This document shows positions 25,331 to 36,960 of a stretch of DNA of 64,000 nt, piece by piece. Made by a program: the position numbers and the translations under genes. Each line of letters starts with the position of its first letter. The first letter of the stretch is position 1. The DNA lies in contig WACJ01000529.1 of assembly GCA_008973525.1 (NCBI GenBank), positions 1,736,001 through 1,800,000 on the forward strand. Reading direction: 5' to 3'. This DNA comes from Stenopsyche tienmushanensis (taxonomy: Eukaryota; Arthropoda; Insecta; Trichoptera; Stenopsychidae). Below the pieces are notes generated by a model, which worked only from the letters and a program-made list of their open reading frames with translations, was not told the DNA's origin and searched no databases.

Positions 25331-26375
25331 ATTAATCATTCGTCAGCCGTGTTATACAGACACCGTATTGTACGAGGGCTTATTGCTTGTTATGCGTACG
25401 TCCATAACGTTTGAGATATAAAAATACTACCTATTAATATGCCATTTAATAATAAGTATTTGATCGAAATATATTTCCAAGGTCGAATAATGAAGTTTGG
25501 TTTACCATCGGAAACAATATAACAGCTTCTTTGGGTATCGGCGCTGCGAAATATTTAATATGTCGTCATATTATTATTCGCTAAATTTCCACGTATTATT
25601 TGGTTCGAATAAACAGTGTCAGATGTCAGTAAAGATTATACTTCAAAAGGAAGGGTTACGTGACGGTAATATAAATACGACAACATAAAAAAGGTAGAAT
25701 ATCTTTGGATAAAACGTTGGAATATTGATATGAAATACATGATGAGCAAGAAATGTGTGTATTTTTGTTATAAAACCTCTTTTTTAGAGTATTCCAGTCA
25801 CATGCCGACGATAATATTCCATAGCATGCGACTGAAAAACGGAATATTATACACGAAAATAGACACAGGCGAATTTTATCAATGAACATAGTTCTGGTGT
25901 AATTGAGTTTGGGGGGCGTCAAATTTTTTTGGGCCTTCAATTTCCACAGGAGATGTTAAAACCAAATTATGTCATTATATACCATTGGCTTATTTTAAGA
26001 GGCGATTATTATAATTCACATCAAGTTTCCTATTCTGACCCATATGAAATAAATTAATTTATATATAAAATTTATATTTGCAATTAGGATGACGATAGAG
26101 ATAGAGAAAACTTAAATTGTTAAACCATTTTTTTATGTAAATTTGTATATTGATAGTGTAATATAATGATAATATAACCCACACAAATTTTTATTTTAAT
26201 ATTTATTCCAAGCCTTGCAAGTCTACATTTTACTTCAATTACATTTTGAAATACACGTAAGCAACTTTTTTATATGAAAATAGAAAATTTTGCTTCATAT
26301 CAATGTCAATGTGGGAAATAAAGCAAACTCAGCGTCTTTAAAGCAGCTTAAGATTATACGGCACTATTATTTATA
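25331..26375. other. AT-rich non-coding DNA
   Basis: A 94-codon minus-strand frame at 25656-25940 is C- and S-rich with no motif I can place. The rest is AT-rich. Confidence 0.55.
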
Positions 26376-26510
26376 TACACTTGGGTCTGTTTTTATGCGA
26401 TTTTGAAGCTATGCGGTTTCCAAAAATAATGGAACTTATCCCTTATTTTTCTATAGAGGACAAAGTTTTGTATGCGAATGCGCATGTGTATAGGGTGATA
26501 GTTGAACGGA

Positions 26511-26804
26511 ATTACTTTTACTTTGGCAAATCAACTTGGTGGAGAAGGCTTTGATACTTTTTCTCAAAATGATGTCGATGAATTGCCTTAGGATACTCCC
26601 TTAAATAACGATGACACTATTGGTTTGATTTTACATAGCAACGAAGAAACAGAAGACTATATTGAAGTGGAAGAAAGTTCTGCCCCCCTTATTGTAAAGA
26701 TTATACAAGAAGCTAGTCAACTTTGTAATAAAATAGAAAATTTATTTATTGTGCATGACTTAAATTCTGAAGAAGCTTTCAAATTCCAACTGCGGAAAAA
26801 TTAA
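26511..26804 (+). pseudogene. C-terminal remnant of a Tigger/pogo-type (CENP-B/jerky-like) transposase
   Basis: One reading frame runs from about 26511 to TAA at 26802-26804, interrupted once by TAG at 26589-26591. It begins LANQLGGEGFDTFSQNDVDE, continues with an acidic linker (HSNEETEDYIEVEESSA) and ends with an amphipathic helix-like IVKIIQEASQLCNKIENL and HDLNSEEAFKFQLRKN. In Tigger/jerky transposases an acidic linker and a short helical tail of this kind follow the DDE domain. The DDE catalytic domain and the N-terminal HTH/CENP-B DNA-binding domains are absent, removed by the internal deletion. It cannot encode an active enzyme. Confidence 0.7.
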
Positions 26805-26807
26805 TGG

Positions 26808-26851
26808 TTAGAATTGCTTTATTAAAATAGACTTTAATAAAGCAATTCTAA
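26808..26851. repeat. Perfect 19-bp inverted repeat with 6-nt loop, just after the transposase stop
   Basis: TTAGAATTGCTTTATTAAA (26808-26826) and its exact reverse complement (26833-26851) flank ATAGAC. It starts three bases after the transposase stop codon and ends six bases before the nested MITE. It may derive from a template switch, or act as a 3' structure of the transposon message. Confidence 0.95.
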
Positions 26852-26857
26852 GATAAG

Positions 26858-27127
26858 ACCCATCCCTCGCTTAACACGGAAGATAGGTTCTGCCAGATCG
26901 CCGTGTTAAGCGAGACTAAATGTCTGATGTACTGTCTATATTCTAAGTACTATTTATTGTTTGAAATGCGCAGTTCTATTCCTGTATACCCTTACCGTTA
27001 TTCTTAGAATTTCGCACACCTGTGTGCACATCTACGAAACGTCGAAACATATATTTTTTCATCAAAACTGAAACCGTGTTAAACCGAAACCGTGTTAAAC
27101 GAGTATCGTGTTAAGCGAGGGATGGGT
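26858..27127. mobile_element. Tigger-type MITE with perfect 21-bp terminal inverted repeats
   Basis: The left end begins ACCCATCCCTCGCTTAAC (26858) and is exactly mirrored over 21 bp at 27107-27127. CCCTCGCTTA-type ends followed by AGATAGGTTC and a second internal copy GCCGTGTTAAGCGAG (about 26903-26917) are the hallmark of Tigger termini. The right end repeats CCGTGTTAAAC twice (27074-27100). TA dinucleotides lie two bases outside both ends, as expected for TA insertion. It has no coding capacity. Confidence 0.85.
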
Positions 27128-27312
27128 GTATATATTGTGTTTTTATTTACATTAATTTTTTATAAACTTTTTTATACGTTTTTCTTGTACATTATATCAC
27201 ATTGATTTAAAGTTATGCGGTTTTTAAAATAATCTAACCTATACCTCAGTTTCTATATAATTCAAGTTCTTTTTATGCGAATTTTTATATGCATAAAAAT
27301 AGACCGAGGTTA

Positions 27313-27497
27313 TATTCTTTTAATAATTCCAATATCAACTGGAATTTAATGTAAATTATAAATTGTATAAAATGTAAAATATTGCTTCTTAAGAATATAT
27401 AAACTGGTTTGGTTTGTTTTAAATATAACTACTGTTTAGCAGTATGTGTCAAAATGAGTTTAAATTGGCTTATTCCTATTATTCATCTTAATAATAT
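27313..27497. other. AT-rich spacer
   Basis: Nothing supported between the Tigger element and the next repeat copy. Confidence 0.5.
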
Positions 27498-27575
27498 TCT
27501 TTATCGAGACAATCGATCTAAAATATTAATATTTTTGATCTGCTTAATATGTTGATACGATAAAATGTTTTTCAG
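27498..27575 (+). repeat. Dispersed repeat family, copy D
   Basis: TATCGAGACAATCGATC is followed by TATTAATA, TTGATCTGCTTAA, TGTTGATACG and a T-rich block, in the order seen in copies A and C. Confidence 0.6.
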
Positions 27576-27734
27576 GATTCAACCAGAATCCAAACGCGTG
27601 CTTTGATTTTTATTATCAGCAAATATAAATGTTTTTTTAATTTATTTATTACAATAGCTAAGATTTAAAAAAACACTCACGTAATCAAGTCACATATTGA
27701 AGATATTGTTACGATAAACAGCAAATTGCATAAC

Positions 27735-27878
27735 GTTGTCCAACTTCTGACACCAATGTTGCGTAAGACGAAGTATCCCTAGCCGCAGAGCCCCTGGACA
27801 GTTCCCCACCCGTAAACGTGCTCTTAAAGAAGGATGTGAAGATGTGGATTTAATTGCTATCGGGTTGCGGTAACAACA
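27735..27878 (-). mobile_element. LTR retrotransposon remnant: short LTR plus tRNA-Leu-type primer-binding site
   Basis: On the minus strand a 122-bp segment (27878 down to 27757) starts TGTTGTTACCGCAAC and ends TACGCAACA, with the TG...CA ends of an LTR and a 5-bp TGTTG/CAACA inverted pair. One base further comes TGGTGTCAGAAGT (27755-27743), then TGGAC. This is complementary to the 3' end of animal tRNA-Leu (...ACTTCTGACACCA), a typical primer-binding site. Short LTRs of this size occur in Mag-like Ty3/gypsy and in TRIM-type elements. No gag or pol is recognisable downstream (below 27735) and no second LTR was found, so this is a fragment. The clade is a guess. Confidence 0.6.
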
Positions 27879-28340
27879 AAAAGATGTTCAGCTGAATCAA
27901 GTTCCTTATTTAATATATTTGAAGAAAAATCGTAGATAAGAAGATCGTATGTTTTTATGGTCAAAGCTATTGGTCGATACTCTTTTTTACGTTCCTATGT
28001 ATCCCCATATCAACTTTGTACATTCTCACGTGCAGGAAGACATGAAGAGGTTTTTGTTGATCTGGCGAATAGCGCTTGCATAAATTAATAGCGATTTCAC
28101 GCAGGGGTGATATTTCTCCTTTGTTACACTAGCATAGCTTCGAGTTTTATTGTTCAAGTATACCCAGCCTATCACATAAGTGTACGTATCGAATGCCATA
28201 ATGGGTTTTATGTAGTACAAGTGTATGGCGCAATATATTAATTATTATTATAAGTATATAATAATTCAAAGAGGGTTTATTGTTTGTTCATTAAATCCTT
28301 GTCATTTGCGATTCCGTATGTTTCTTTTATAAGTATCATA
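27879..28340. other. Non-coding DNA
   Basis: Mixed composition. A 64-codon minus-strand frame at 28026-28220 has no recognised domain. It might be flank or eroded mobile-element sequence. Confidence 0.45.
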
Positions 28341-28930
28341 TAACGAAAGGGTAGTTTTGATATACTAGTGCGACTTTGCGTGATTGTAGTTTTGAATCGA
28401 CCCCCGAGCGTAATTAGGTCTTGAGAATAGGGTATGGATTATTCAACTGCAACGTAATACGGGCAAGCAAAAAATAGTGTTGCGGTCGGTTTGGTAGCCA
28501 CGTGGCCCTGCACGGGTCCGCCACCATTATCGTAATGAACAATGGAACATTACTGTTGCGGTTAATAAAAAAATACGCCATCATCCATGAAAGATGGTCG
28601 AGGCGGCTCGCTTAATCTCTGGCCACAGAGCCTCACTTAATTCCCCGTTTTCCTTTTTTCGGCTGCCTGCAAAATTGTACGTAATTTTTCACCCTGCCAC
28701 GAATGCTGATTCTCGCAATAACCGCAAGCGACACCGAAAAAACACAAAAGAACTACTAAACTCGGTGAACCCCAAATTTCCTTCATCGCATATTTTAAAT
28801 ACTTTATTTGATCCCCCGAATATTTTCACGTCGACACGATTTCAAGTTAACGCCGGATTAAATTCGGCCCCGTAATATTGTACAAATTTTCCAGACGCAC
28901 GAAAAATAGTCGAGTTGATTATTATAAAAG
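28341..28930. other. G+C-richer block with Sox- and TAAT-type motifs
   Basis: One of the most contrasted islands. It includes TAATTAGG near 28410, GAACAATGG (Sox core ACAATGG) near 28539 and CTTAATCTC near 28611. A 93-codon plus-strand frame (28594-28875) has no family I know and no start context or splice signals that support a gene. Best read as a candidate cis-regulatory element. Confidence 0.4.
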
Positions 28931-29690
28931 CCCTAGCATAAAGAAAATTATTTACATTTTTTTCTCCAGGAATGCTCTAAGTAAGTCATTAAGGACAATA
29001 ATTTTTCGCTGAAGATTTAATCTTCCTTCACTTCCCGAAAAAAATTGAACATTTTGAAGGAACAAAAGGGACAATGACGCCACTGCTGGGACGGCGGAAT
29101 AATTTTGGGGTTTTAATATGAATATTAAGGAAGAACCAACAAAGAATCGTTTCTCGAGCGACTGGCTTAAACTTTTTGGGATGCGGCATAAAAAAATGGT
29201 GAAAAATTATTTCAAAAGGCACGAAAATTTAAGTATTAAAGAATCGTTATTTTTTACGCTTGTTCCCTTTGATAATACAAAATCAAATTAAAACTGCACA
29301 CCTGTTGACTTTTATGAATATAAAAGAACTTACTTATTACACAATATAAATACTATCAATCACTCATGAATCCACATATATTTGTATCTACTTAAATATG
29401 TACATGATGATAGTTGATATTTTATTTAATCGATGAATCTATTTTATTCATACCATAATGACTTAGAGTCGGTCGTATCAACTAAAGTTCGCATACATAT
29501 TCATAAGCGTGCATAAAAAAATATTTTATATACGATGAAAATAATTTTAAGATAAGGAGAATACAACCATCCAAGTACTTTTAGACAGATATTTGTAGCA
29601 AAACTATAAGAAATATATCTTAATATCATGGAAAAACTAATAATTCATATTAATATTAATTAGCTTATGTGTTATATAATATAAATCTCA
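28931..29690. other. Non-coding DNA, mostly AT-rich
   Basis: A richer portion at 29020-29220 has an unremarkable minus-strand frame. The rest is A/T sequence. Confidence 0.55.
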
Positions 29691-30420
29691 CTGGAAATTA
29701 AATTAAACGATTTAATTGGCAAACTATTGATAATTGGGGTCGACATGGAGCTGAGGTCGACAATGGCGAAGTCGTTTAAAATATTTACTTTTTAATTGGT
29801 GTTGACTACATCGTTTTTATTCCCGTCGAAGGGATGATACAAAAAATGAAGTTAAATAAACACTGCACGGAGAAGGGTAATTTCGCGTTAATCCGCTAAA
29901 CAATGAGTACCAGAATTTTAATCGCCAAATTAGGAAAATATAAAGTTTACCAAGAGTCGTAACGGGGTGGCAGGGGGGATGATGTTGGAATAACCAAAGC
30001 TCTGGCGGTCCCAAGCCGGATACAAAATTTGAGAGTCATTCTTGACCAATTAAACAGGGCCCAATTTTCAAATCTCCGCCTCATAAAGCACCGGAAATAT
30101 TGTATTCAGAGTCGTAAAGTCGCAGATGGCGAGGCTGAAGCCTACAGTATGAAATAAAGAGGAAAAAAGCTGTAGACACCTAGCTGCAGACAAATAGGAA
30201 TGGCGCCATTAAAATATGGAGCAAAAGGGACGACGAATGGTTTTATTGTTGTGGGTGAAACAGGCTTGATTAGGGTAATGTGTCATCGCAAATACATAGC
30301 CCGGAATCATAAACAGCCGCCTTTCTTGTCCACACTCCAGGAAGAGTATCAATGCTTATTTCTAGTGAAAATTTCACAAAGGCGTTTCGGATAAGAAAAA
30401 TATTCTCAGAGAAAGAACTT
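29691..30420. other. Mixed-composition block with a direct repeat
   Basis: GGTCGACATGG at about 29738 and GGTCGACAATGG at about 29755 form a 17-bp-spaced direct repeat. The block 29940-30400 is richer (GGTGGCAGGGGGGATGATG, GATGGCGAGGCTGAAGCC). Two 64-65-codon frames have no recognisable product. Confidence 0.4.
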
Positions 30421-31480
30421 AGTTAAAAGCGATATATTTTAAGTACATAATAAAGTTACGGAGTGTATAAACAGTTTTTACAACTTATTACATTGCAATA
30501 TATCAAACTAAATGCTTTTCATGGCTTGTGATTTTAGTTGCAGTTTATCACGCTACGGGAATCACTTTATAAGTTTTCCGCAATACAGGAAGAAAAAATG
30601 CAATTATAACCTCTTGTGCTTTTATAAATTACATCGCTGTCCCGTAAGAAAAATCTTGAAGTACTTATAATAAATGGATGTTATAAAATAAACAAGGCGT
30701 ATTCTATATTTTAATAATACATTTTACTAATTGATAAATAAAATATTTCTAAAACGAATTCTTATCTATTCTCGAATAATCTCAATGAAATTCTTTATTT
30801 TTAGAACACTAAACGCTTTTTCAAATCATTATTTGATAATCGATGAACAATGATTATAGTACAGTTAAAATATATTGAACACAATAGATAACAAAAGGGC
30901 TTACCAAATCATTCCGAATTTATTGCCAAAATACATTTGTCTTCTTGGAAGGCCAATAAAGACACAAACTTGTTGCAATAACATGGATCTTTATAGGACA
31001 CATTAAAAACATCGGTTCTTTTCAATTGAATTTGAATTAAATTTTGTCCATAAAAAATACTGGTTTTTTTAAATCAAAATTATTGAATTTAATGGCGGTA
31101 AAATGATTTTCTCATGTCTTTATGCCTTTAGGTCAGACAAGAATTTTTGAATTGAATAAACTGTCACATATATTTTATGAATTGATTGCTTTGTATCCGT
31201 GGAAATTACTTATCATCGCATCGCACGTTATAACTATATATAATATAAGAAAACTGAAAATAATTCCAATAATCAAAGGATGTTCTTTTGAAAAAAATAA
31301 ATTGCTAGATAATGAACGAATGTCTGTGGTAATTTTAGATGTTAATGGACCAACAAATTGAATAAAAGACGTCTACGTCCCTGATGGTAAAATGTACAGG
31401 AATAATTCGCTATGATTTTCTAAATTATTTGATCTTCTATGACAGCCCGTAATGCGATTATTTAAAACTCATTTTTTTAC
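30421..31480. other. AT-rich non-coding DNA
   Basis: A 79-codon plus-strand frame at 31122-31361 is K/I/L-rich and looks random. Nothing else supported. Confidence 0.55.
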
Positions 31481-31815
31481 ACAGCATAAATGACAAATGT
31501 CGTCTCTTGGTAATTTTTCTCGCGCAAAGAAAAATCTAATCATTATAAGCGAAGCGCTCGAGATTTTCACTTGTTGTCGACGAAGAACGGCAGAAGCAGC
31601 ATTATAAATGTGATAAACACGAAGAAAGGGCGGCAAAGAAGGGCGGAACAGCAAAAGATGTGACGAAACATCGTTTGACGCTCATTTGAATACTGCAGAA
31701 AACATTGTCCATAAATATTCCGCCCACATCGCGCCAACAAAAATTAAAGTGAATTTTCTGCAGAAGCAAACGACAGAATAACCAATGAGATAATAATGCC
31801 ACCCAAGGCAAACCT
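31481..31815. other. G+C-richer block
   Basis: Contains AGCGAAGCGCTCGAG and GTTGTCGACGAAGAACGGC. Overlapping minus-strand frames (31469-31811) without recognisable domains. Candidate conserved non-coding element. Confidence 0.4.
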
Positions 31816-32690
31816 TTTTCCCCTTACAGTCTATACAATATTCTATTTTGGATGAAGGAATTATTTTCCTTTTTAAATTTTATACGTACACTCGAAGTAA
31901 CTCAATATAAAAAACATAAAAATCGATTTTTAATTAGCACACGTTATACACATAAATGTAGGATATACATCTAAATATTATCATCAAAATAATACTGATA
32001 TAATTGGGGAGATTTAATCCAAAAATTTTGTATATAATATAGTTTTATATTGGTTAAGAGTTATTCCCAAATACTTGTTTATTAAAAATTAAATTGCTGG
32101 ACTACCCAAAGCTAATTAATTCGAAATATTTGGTGGCATTTTATTACTTCCAAATGAAATGTAGGGGATGTTTTAATTGAATTTATGCTTTTGATAATAG
32201 ATGAAATTAATATACAATTGCGAAAATTTCTTAAGGTTTCTTTGCTTAGTTATCGTCGTATTTATCCCATTAACGGAGAGTCTTTTTATGATTATTTTTC
32301 TAGGAAAAGATTTTATATCTTATTGCTCTCCAAACCAAATATTAATAATTAAAAATAAAATATTTTAAGGAATACACATATTATAATAAATACGATTTAA
32401 TATAAATAATGGCCAAATGTTGGTACAGAAGTTTAGGTCCTGGACACTTTTAATAAAGGTTTAAATTCAGTTTCTTCGAATAAAATCTTTCCGAGCCTGA
32501 TTTACCCTAAATTCCCGTATCTGAAAAATAAATGCTGAGGTGATTCATTAAAGCATGCAAGAATATTTATGAGTTTTTGACACCAATAACGGATATGGCA
32601 TCTTAAGGAAAAGAAACTTTAAAGGCTTTACAAAAATAACAATTTATTCTTTGCCTAAAAAAAGATATGTATGCGTTCGTATTAGCCGTT
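31816..32690. other. AT-rich non-coding DNA
   Basis: Nothing supported. Confidence 0.6.
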
Positions 32691-33260
32691 AATATGATTT
32701 TTCTTACGTTTGCTCCATTGCTTTATAATTTAGATTTTTTTTTACACAGTATTATTTTTTCTTTGCTGTTATAAATAGTCTTTCCCAGTGAATAATGAAC
32801 GCGACAGGAGACATTCAAAATTAGATTTCGCAAAATTTTCCTTTGAATTGTGAGCAAAAGAGCTGCACAAAGCTGCCGGAAAAAAGCGTCCGATGGCCAC
32901 GAAAATCTGAGGAGGCAAAAAGGTAGAGATTTTTGCATTTCTAATACAATGAATTATTTAATGGAAGACTGCTTATAAAACATGTACACAGACCCTTCTG
33001 CGGGTTATGTTCCTTCTTCCGGGAGGATGATTTATTTTTTACCGGTGCACATTTTATGATGGCGCCTTGTGTTTCGGTCAGGAAGGACGACCCTCACAAA
33101 GCCCTACACCGGGACAAAAAAGTATAAACAACCACAAACACGATATGCGGGATGCCGGCTTCGGACGAAAGTTTGAGTACCTCTGAAGGTCCCTTTTTTA
33201 CTTTGCAGAATCGGTGGTGATGAGACAATCTGGACCACCCTCCATAAAACTCCAAATCCT
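32691..33260. other. G+C-richer block, densest at 32990-33250
   Basis: CTTCCGGGAGG near 33017 and CAGGAAGGA near 33080 contain ETS-type GGAA cores in a clearly richer island. A 71-codon minus-strand frame at 32723-32938 is unremarkable. Regulatory reading tentative. Confidence 0.4.
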
Positions 33261-35040
33261 CTGTTTATATATAGACATGGGAAAAATTTAATACTTTCTT
33301 ATCCACCAACATAGCATAGTTCGTCTGCGCGTAACTCTATTTTTATCTTCTGATAAATCATCAGTCACATAATATTTATGATATATACAGAAAATATTGT
33401 GAAATCAATACAAATACTAATATAAGAGTCGCCTGAAAATGCTACGACAAAAATGAACAATCTTATTGCCTTACAAATAAAGTTGTTCTTGTTGAAAATC
33501 ACCTAAGGCGTTTAATATTAACAGATATTATAACAAGCATGATATTCAAAGAAAACACTAATCCCAAAACAGCTAATGTTTTGAAAGCTCAAAACAGGCT
33601 TTTTCAAAATTTAATTACCTAAAGTTATAAGGCTTTGAGCAACTTTTAAGCCCCCTCACCACTGAAAAAGTTTATAAAAACAATATATATTAATTTCAAT
33701 ATATTTAAGAAAATTCATGAAAAGTCTAAAGGAAAGCTCTTACATAAATGCATTGATAACAAAGGCTCAAAAATCTTTACTGCAATTGTAAGAACTTGAC
33801 AGTGCAAAAGCTAACGCTGTATTTTCTGATAAAGATATCCCGAGCTTAAACCTGATTACAATCTTATCAAGCATGTTTGTTTGTTTTAAATATTATAAAT
33901 ATCAAGAGCATATCTTTCATTTTTTAAACATGCCATATCCATTATTAAAAACAAGCGTAGAAGACTTAATAGAAGACTTTTCTAAGAAAAATAATGATAT
34001 TTTCCGTGGTGGTTTTCTTTTTGCCTTTAATGTTTGTTGATTTGATAAAAAAAAATTAACAGCCTAGATCTTATTCCGAACTATAATAAAACCATAAAAT
34101 TCAAAATTATATGTAATTAAGAGAATTAATAGAATCATATTAATGTAGTAAGTGTCAAGTCCATCCCCAGATCAACCCTATTATCCCAGTCTAAAGCGAT
34201 TACATCTAATAATAATCATAGCTTACAAAATTCCAATATTTTTCGATACTGCTTAAAAATTAGCATACATCTAAAATTCATAAGATTAGATCTGGTGTAC
34301 TTTTTTTAGACCGAATAAATTTTGATGTTGCCAAAGTTGAGTCCAATATAAATTATTTGCACGCAAGCTCATGATTGCTGATTTTATAATTAAATATTGC
34401 ATAATATTTTTCTTCATATATTATTCATGTATGTTTTAGACATTTATAGATTTCTCAGAAGTGGAGAAGATTTCATGTTGATTTTCCCATTATCTTTCAT
34501 ATACGATACAGCTGGGTAAATGTTTTTTGTATATATTATTACATTTTAATATGAAGTATATAATATACGTAATTCCATTGCAAATTTTTTTTTTTTAATC
34601 AGATTGTTTGGAAAACCATAAAAATACCTATCCAAGACAAATTATTAGAAATATTAATTTCGTTTAATACTAAAAATATTTTCTTAAAAAATAACTAATA
34701 TTTTTTCTATAATATCAAGTCTTTTATATGTTCTATAAATACCCAAAAGAGTTTAGTTGGAGATCATTTGATAATGAATAGCCATGTTATTTATATCTGT
34801 ACATTTTGATTTGATTTGAACGCAAATAGATGCATATAACCCGTTTTCTTGTAAGAGTAAAAAAACATAAATTAACATCAGGATGTCAATTATTTTCGAT
34901 GAAACCATAAACAATTTTATGTCATAAACGACCATAAAAAATAATGATCTCTTCAGATGTATGCATTCGTCACTACAGATATTTAATATAGTATAATGTA
35001 TGAAACGCGATTTTTCTTTTCGGAAATTTATACTCGAAGT
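33261..35040. other. AT-rich non-coding DNA, possibly decayed mobile-element coding
   Basis: 33430-34060 has broken short frames with ordinary-looking codons, but I could not place them in a family. A 12-T run lies at 34585-34596. The 103-codon minus-strand frame at 34753-35064 has no recognisable domain. Confidence 0.45.
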
Positions 35041-36200
35041 TTTTACGAGAATTCCGTGGTACATCTTGAGTATGACATTGACTTTGTTCGGTGTCGATGA
35101 CTCAAAATGGGTCGTTAAATGGGGACTTTATGGTTCTTCGCGCAATTTACTCGTCTGAGTTCATATCGCGTTCGTTGTAAAATTTCCCTATATGCATGCG
35201 CACAATATGCTTTTCGCTGCAATATCGCTTATATCACATAAAACGTGGCTTTTTTCAGCTGAATATATTTTCCGACGGATTTTCTGGAGTTTCCGAGCGA
35301 ATTTTTAGTGTAAAAATCGATCGCGATGCACGATTGTGGGAAAATATGCTCTCATTAACGAAAGTCGATTTGGGGCTTATTGTTGTACGCTGCAAAATTA
35401 TTAGGCACAATTTCAAATCGTGTGTAAAAAGCTTTATGCGTTTTATTAATTTATTTAAGAACTTCAAATTGTTAGATAAATACACTTTTAGGGTATTTAA
35501 ATTCATAGCAAAAGCTCAAATGCAAAAGAAAAAAATTACATAGTTTCCTTGAAATACTATGAAAATATATGTTTCATGAAGTTTTTTAATAGGCAACGAC
35601 CTAAATATTATTCATCAGCTTATAATTAAACCACCACAAAAATATATATATATATATTATAATATGGAATTACAAGCAGTATTTACAACTTGCTTATTAT
35701 AATATAATATATCTGAAAGCAAGCAAGAAAAACGAATGCAATATGCATAAAGAATGATAAGCACTTAAATTGTTAAATTCTTATTTCCAAGGAGCCAAAT
35801 TTTTCATCAAAAGAAGGCAATTTCCATATGTGAATTTTTAAGGAAATGTATTTTCTTACATCCCATTACAACTTATAGGATATAAATTATTATAAAATAT
35901 TGTTTCAAACCCATATTTACATGGTCGAAATAAGCAATAATTACATCGATTTAATTGTTCGAATAAGCAATGTTACATTAAAAGACGCTTCCTTATGATA
36001 TGATATAAAAACAATTTTTATGCTGTAATTTTTTCCTGGTTAGATATTGCCCTATTACCTAAAGTTGGCCCATATTACATTTTGCGACAGAAAAAAAACA
36101 ATGTTCATTTTATTTATCTCCCTCATCAGGTCTAGATAATAAGAAGGTTTCTTATGGGAAGGTCAGCCTTGGCTCAACCCTTTTAAAAAATAGATTTCAC
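35041..36200. other. Non-coding DNA with an (AT)n microsatellite
   Basis: A mixed part at 35060-35510 has overlapping frames on both strands (115 and 83 codons), neither recognisable. A TA-dinucleotide run lies at about 35640-35659. The rest is AT-rich. Confidence 0.5.
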
Positions 36201-36960
36201 TGTAAGATGTGTGATATTTTGCTCAGGAAAAAAGAGAAAACGTACTGTGGCGAGCGACACAAATTACTGGGGGAAAATGGCGCTAGAAAAAAGGACGAAG
36301 AGAAATTTTCACTATATGAAAGAAAAGCGGGCTTACGCTATACAAATTCGTTTTTAATGATTATTTATGTTGGCTATACTGCTTCCCTTTTCTTTCCGCA
36401 AGATTTATTGAACGATAAAAAAAATTACAAAGTGTTTTGACGAAATTAAAAAATAATATTAACAACTCGCACTGGTATCGCCCCAACGTTTTCGACCTAT
36501 TTTTTGCGACTGAGAAATGGAATGCACTTTTCGCGGATAATCCAATATTGCGTAAGCGTTCGTGATTGAAAATAATCAATTTTAAAAGGCACTTATAAAT
36601 CTTATCCAATCACAAAAGAATCAGAGTAGAACGAAGAAATAAAAGAAACCTATTATTTCCAGTTCGCTTTCCTTTTGTTTTCGGGGGTTGCTATCTGACC
36701 TTTGAGCCGACCCAAAAAAAAGAGACGATGATGATGAAATACGCAGCATGTGACATTCGAGACATCCAAAAGTGTCTTCTATCTATAGAGTCAGTAATTT
36801 ATTTTCCGTAACTATCTAATTCCGAGACAGTCTGACGTCACAGATGCCGAATTAAACTGTCAACATCCGACAAGGGATAAAGAAAAATGTACCCCCAATC
36901 GAAAACAAAAATAAACAGAAGCAAATTTCATTGAAAGCCTTTCGTGGGAAACCTCCTTGA
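36201..36960. other. Mixed to G+C-richer block with CRE and nuclear-receptor-like motifs
   Basis: TGACGTCA at 36833-36840 is a full palindromic CRE (CREB/ATF). TGACCTTTG at 36696-36704 is an FTZ-F1/HNF4-type half-site on the minus strand. A (GATGAT) run lies near 36727. The 77- and 82-codon frames at its left edge have no domains. Candidate enhancer. Confidence 0.4.

Larger units (their letters stand above)
26378..27310 (+). mobile_element. Deleted Tigger/pogo-like DNA transposon carrying a nested MITE
   Basis: The left end ACTTGGGTCTGTTTTTATGC (26379-26398) matches the reverse complement of the right end GCATAAAAATAGACCGAGGT (27291-27310) at about 17 of 20 bases. A TA dinucleotide sits outside each end (26376-26377 and 27311-27312), the target-site duplication of the Tc1/pogo superfamily. 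Subterminal copies of ATGCGGTTT recur at both ends. Inside, most of the transposase is missing: the left end joins directly to the last ~95 codons of the frame. The 270-bp MITE at 26858-27127 lies between the stop codon and the right end. Thus an internally deleted, non-autonomous copy was later hit by, or shares origin with, another Tigger-type element. Confidence 0.75.
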
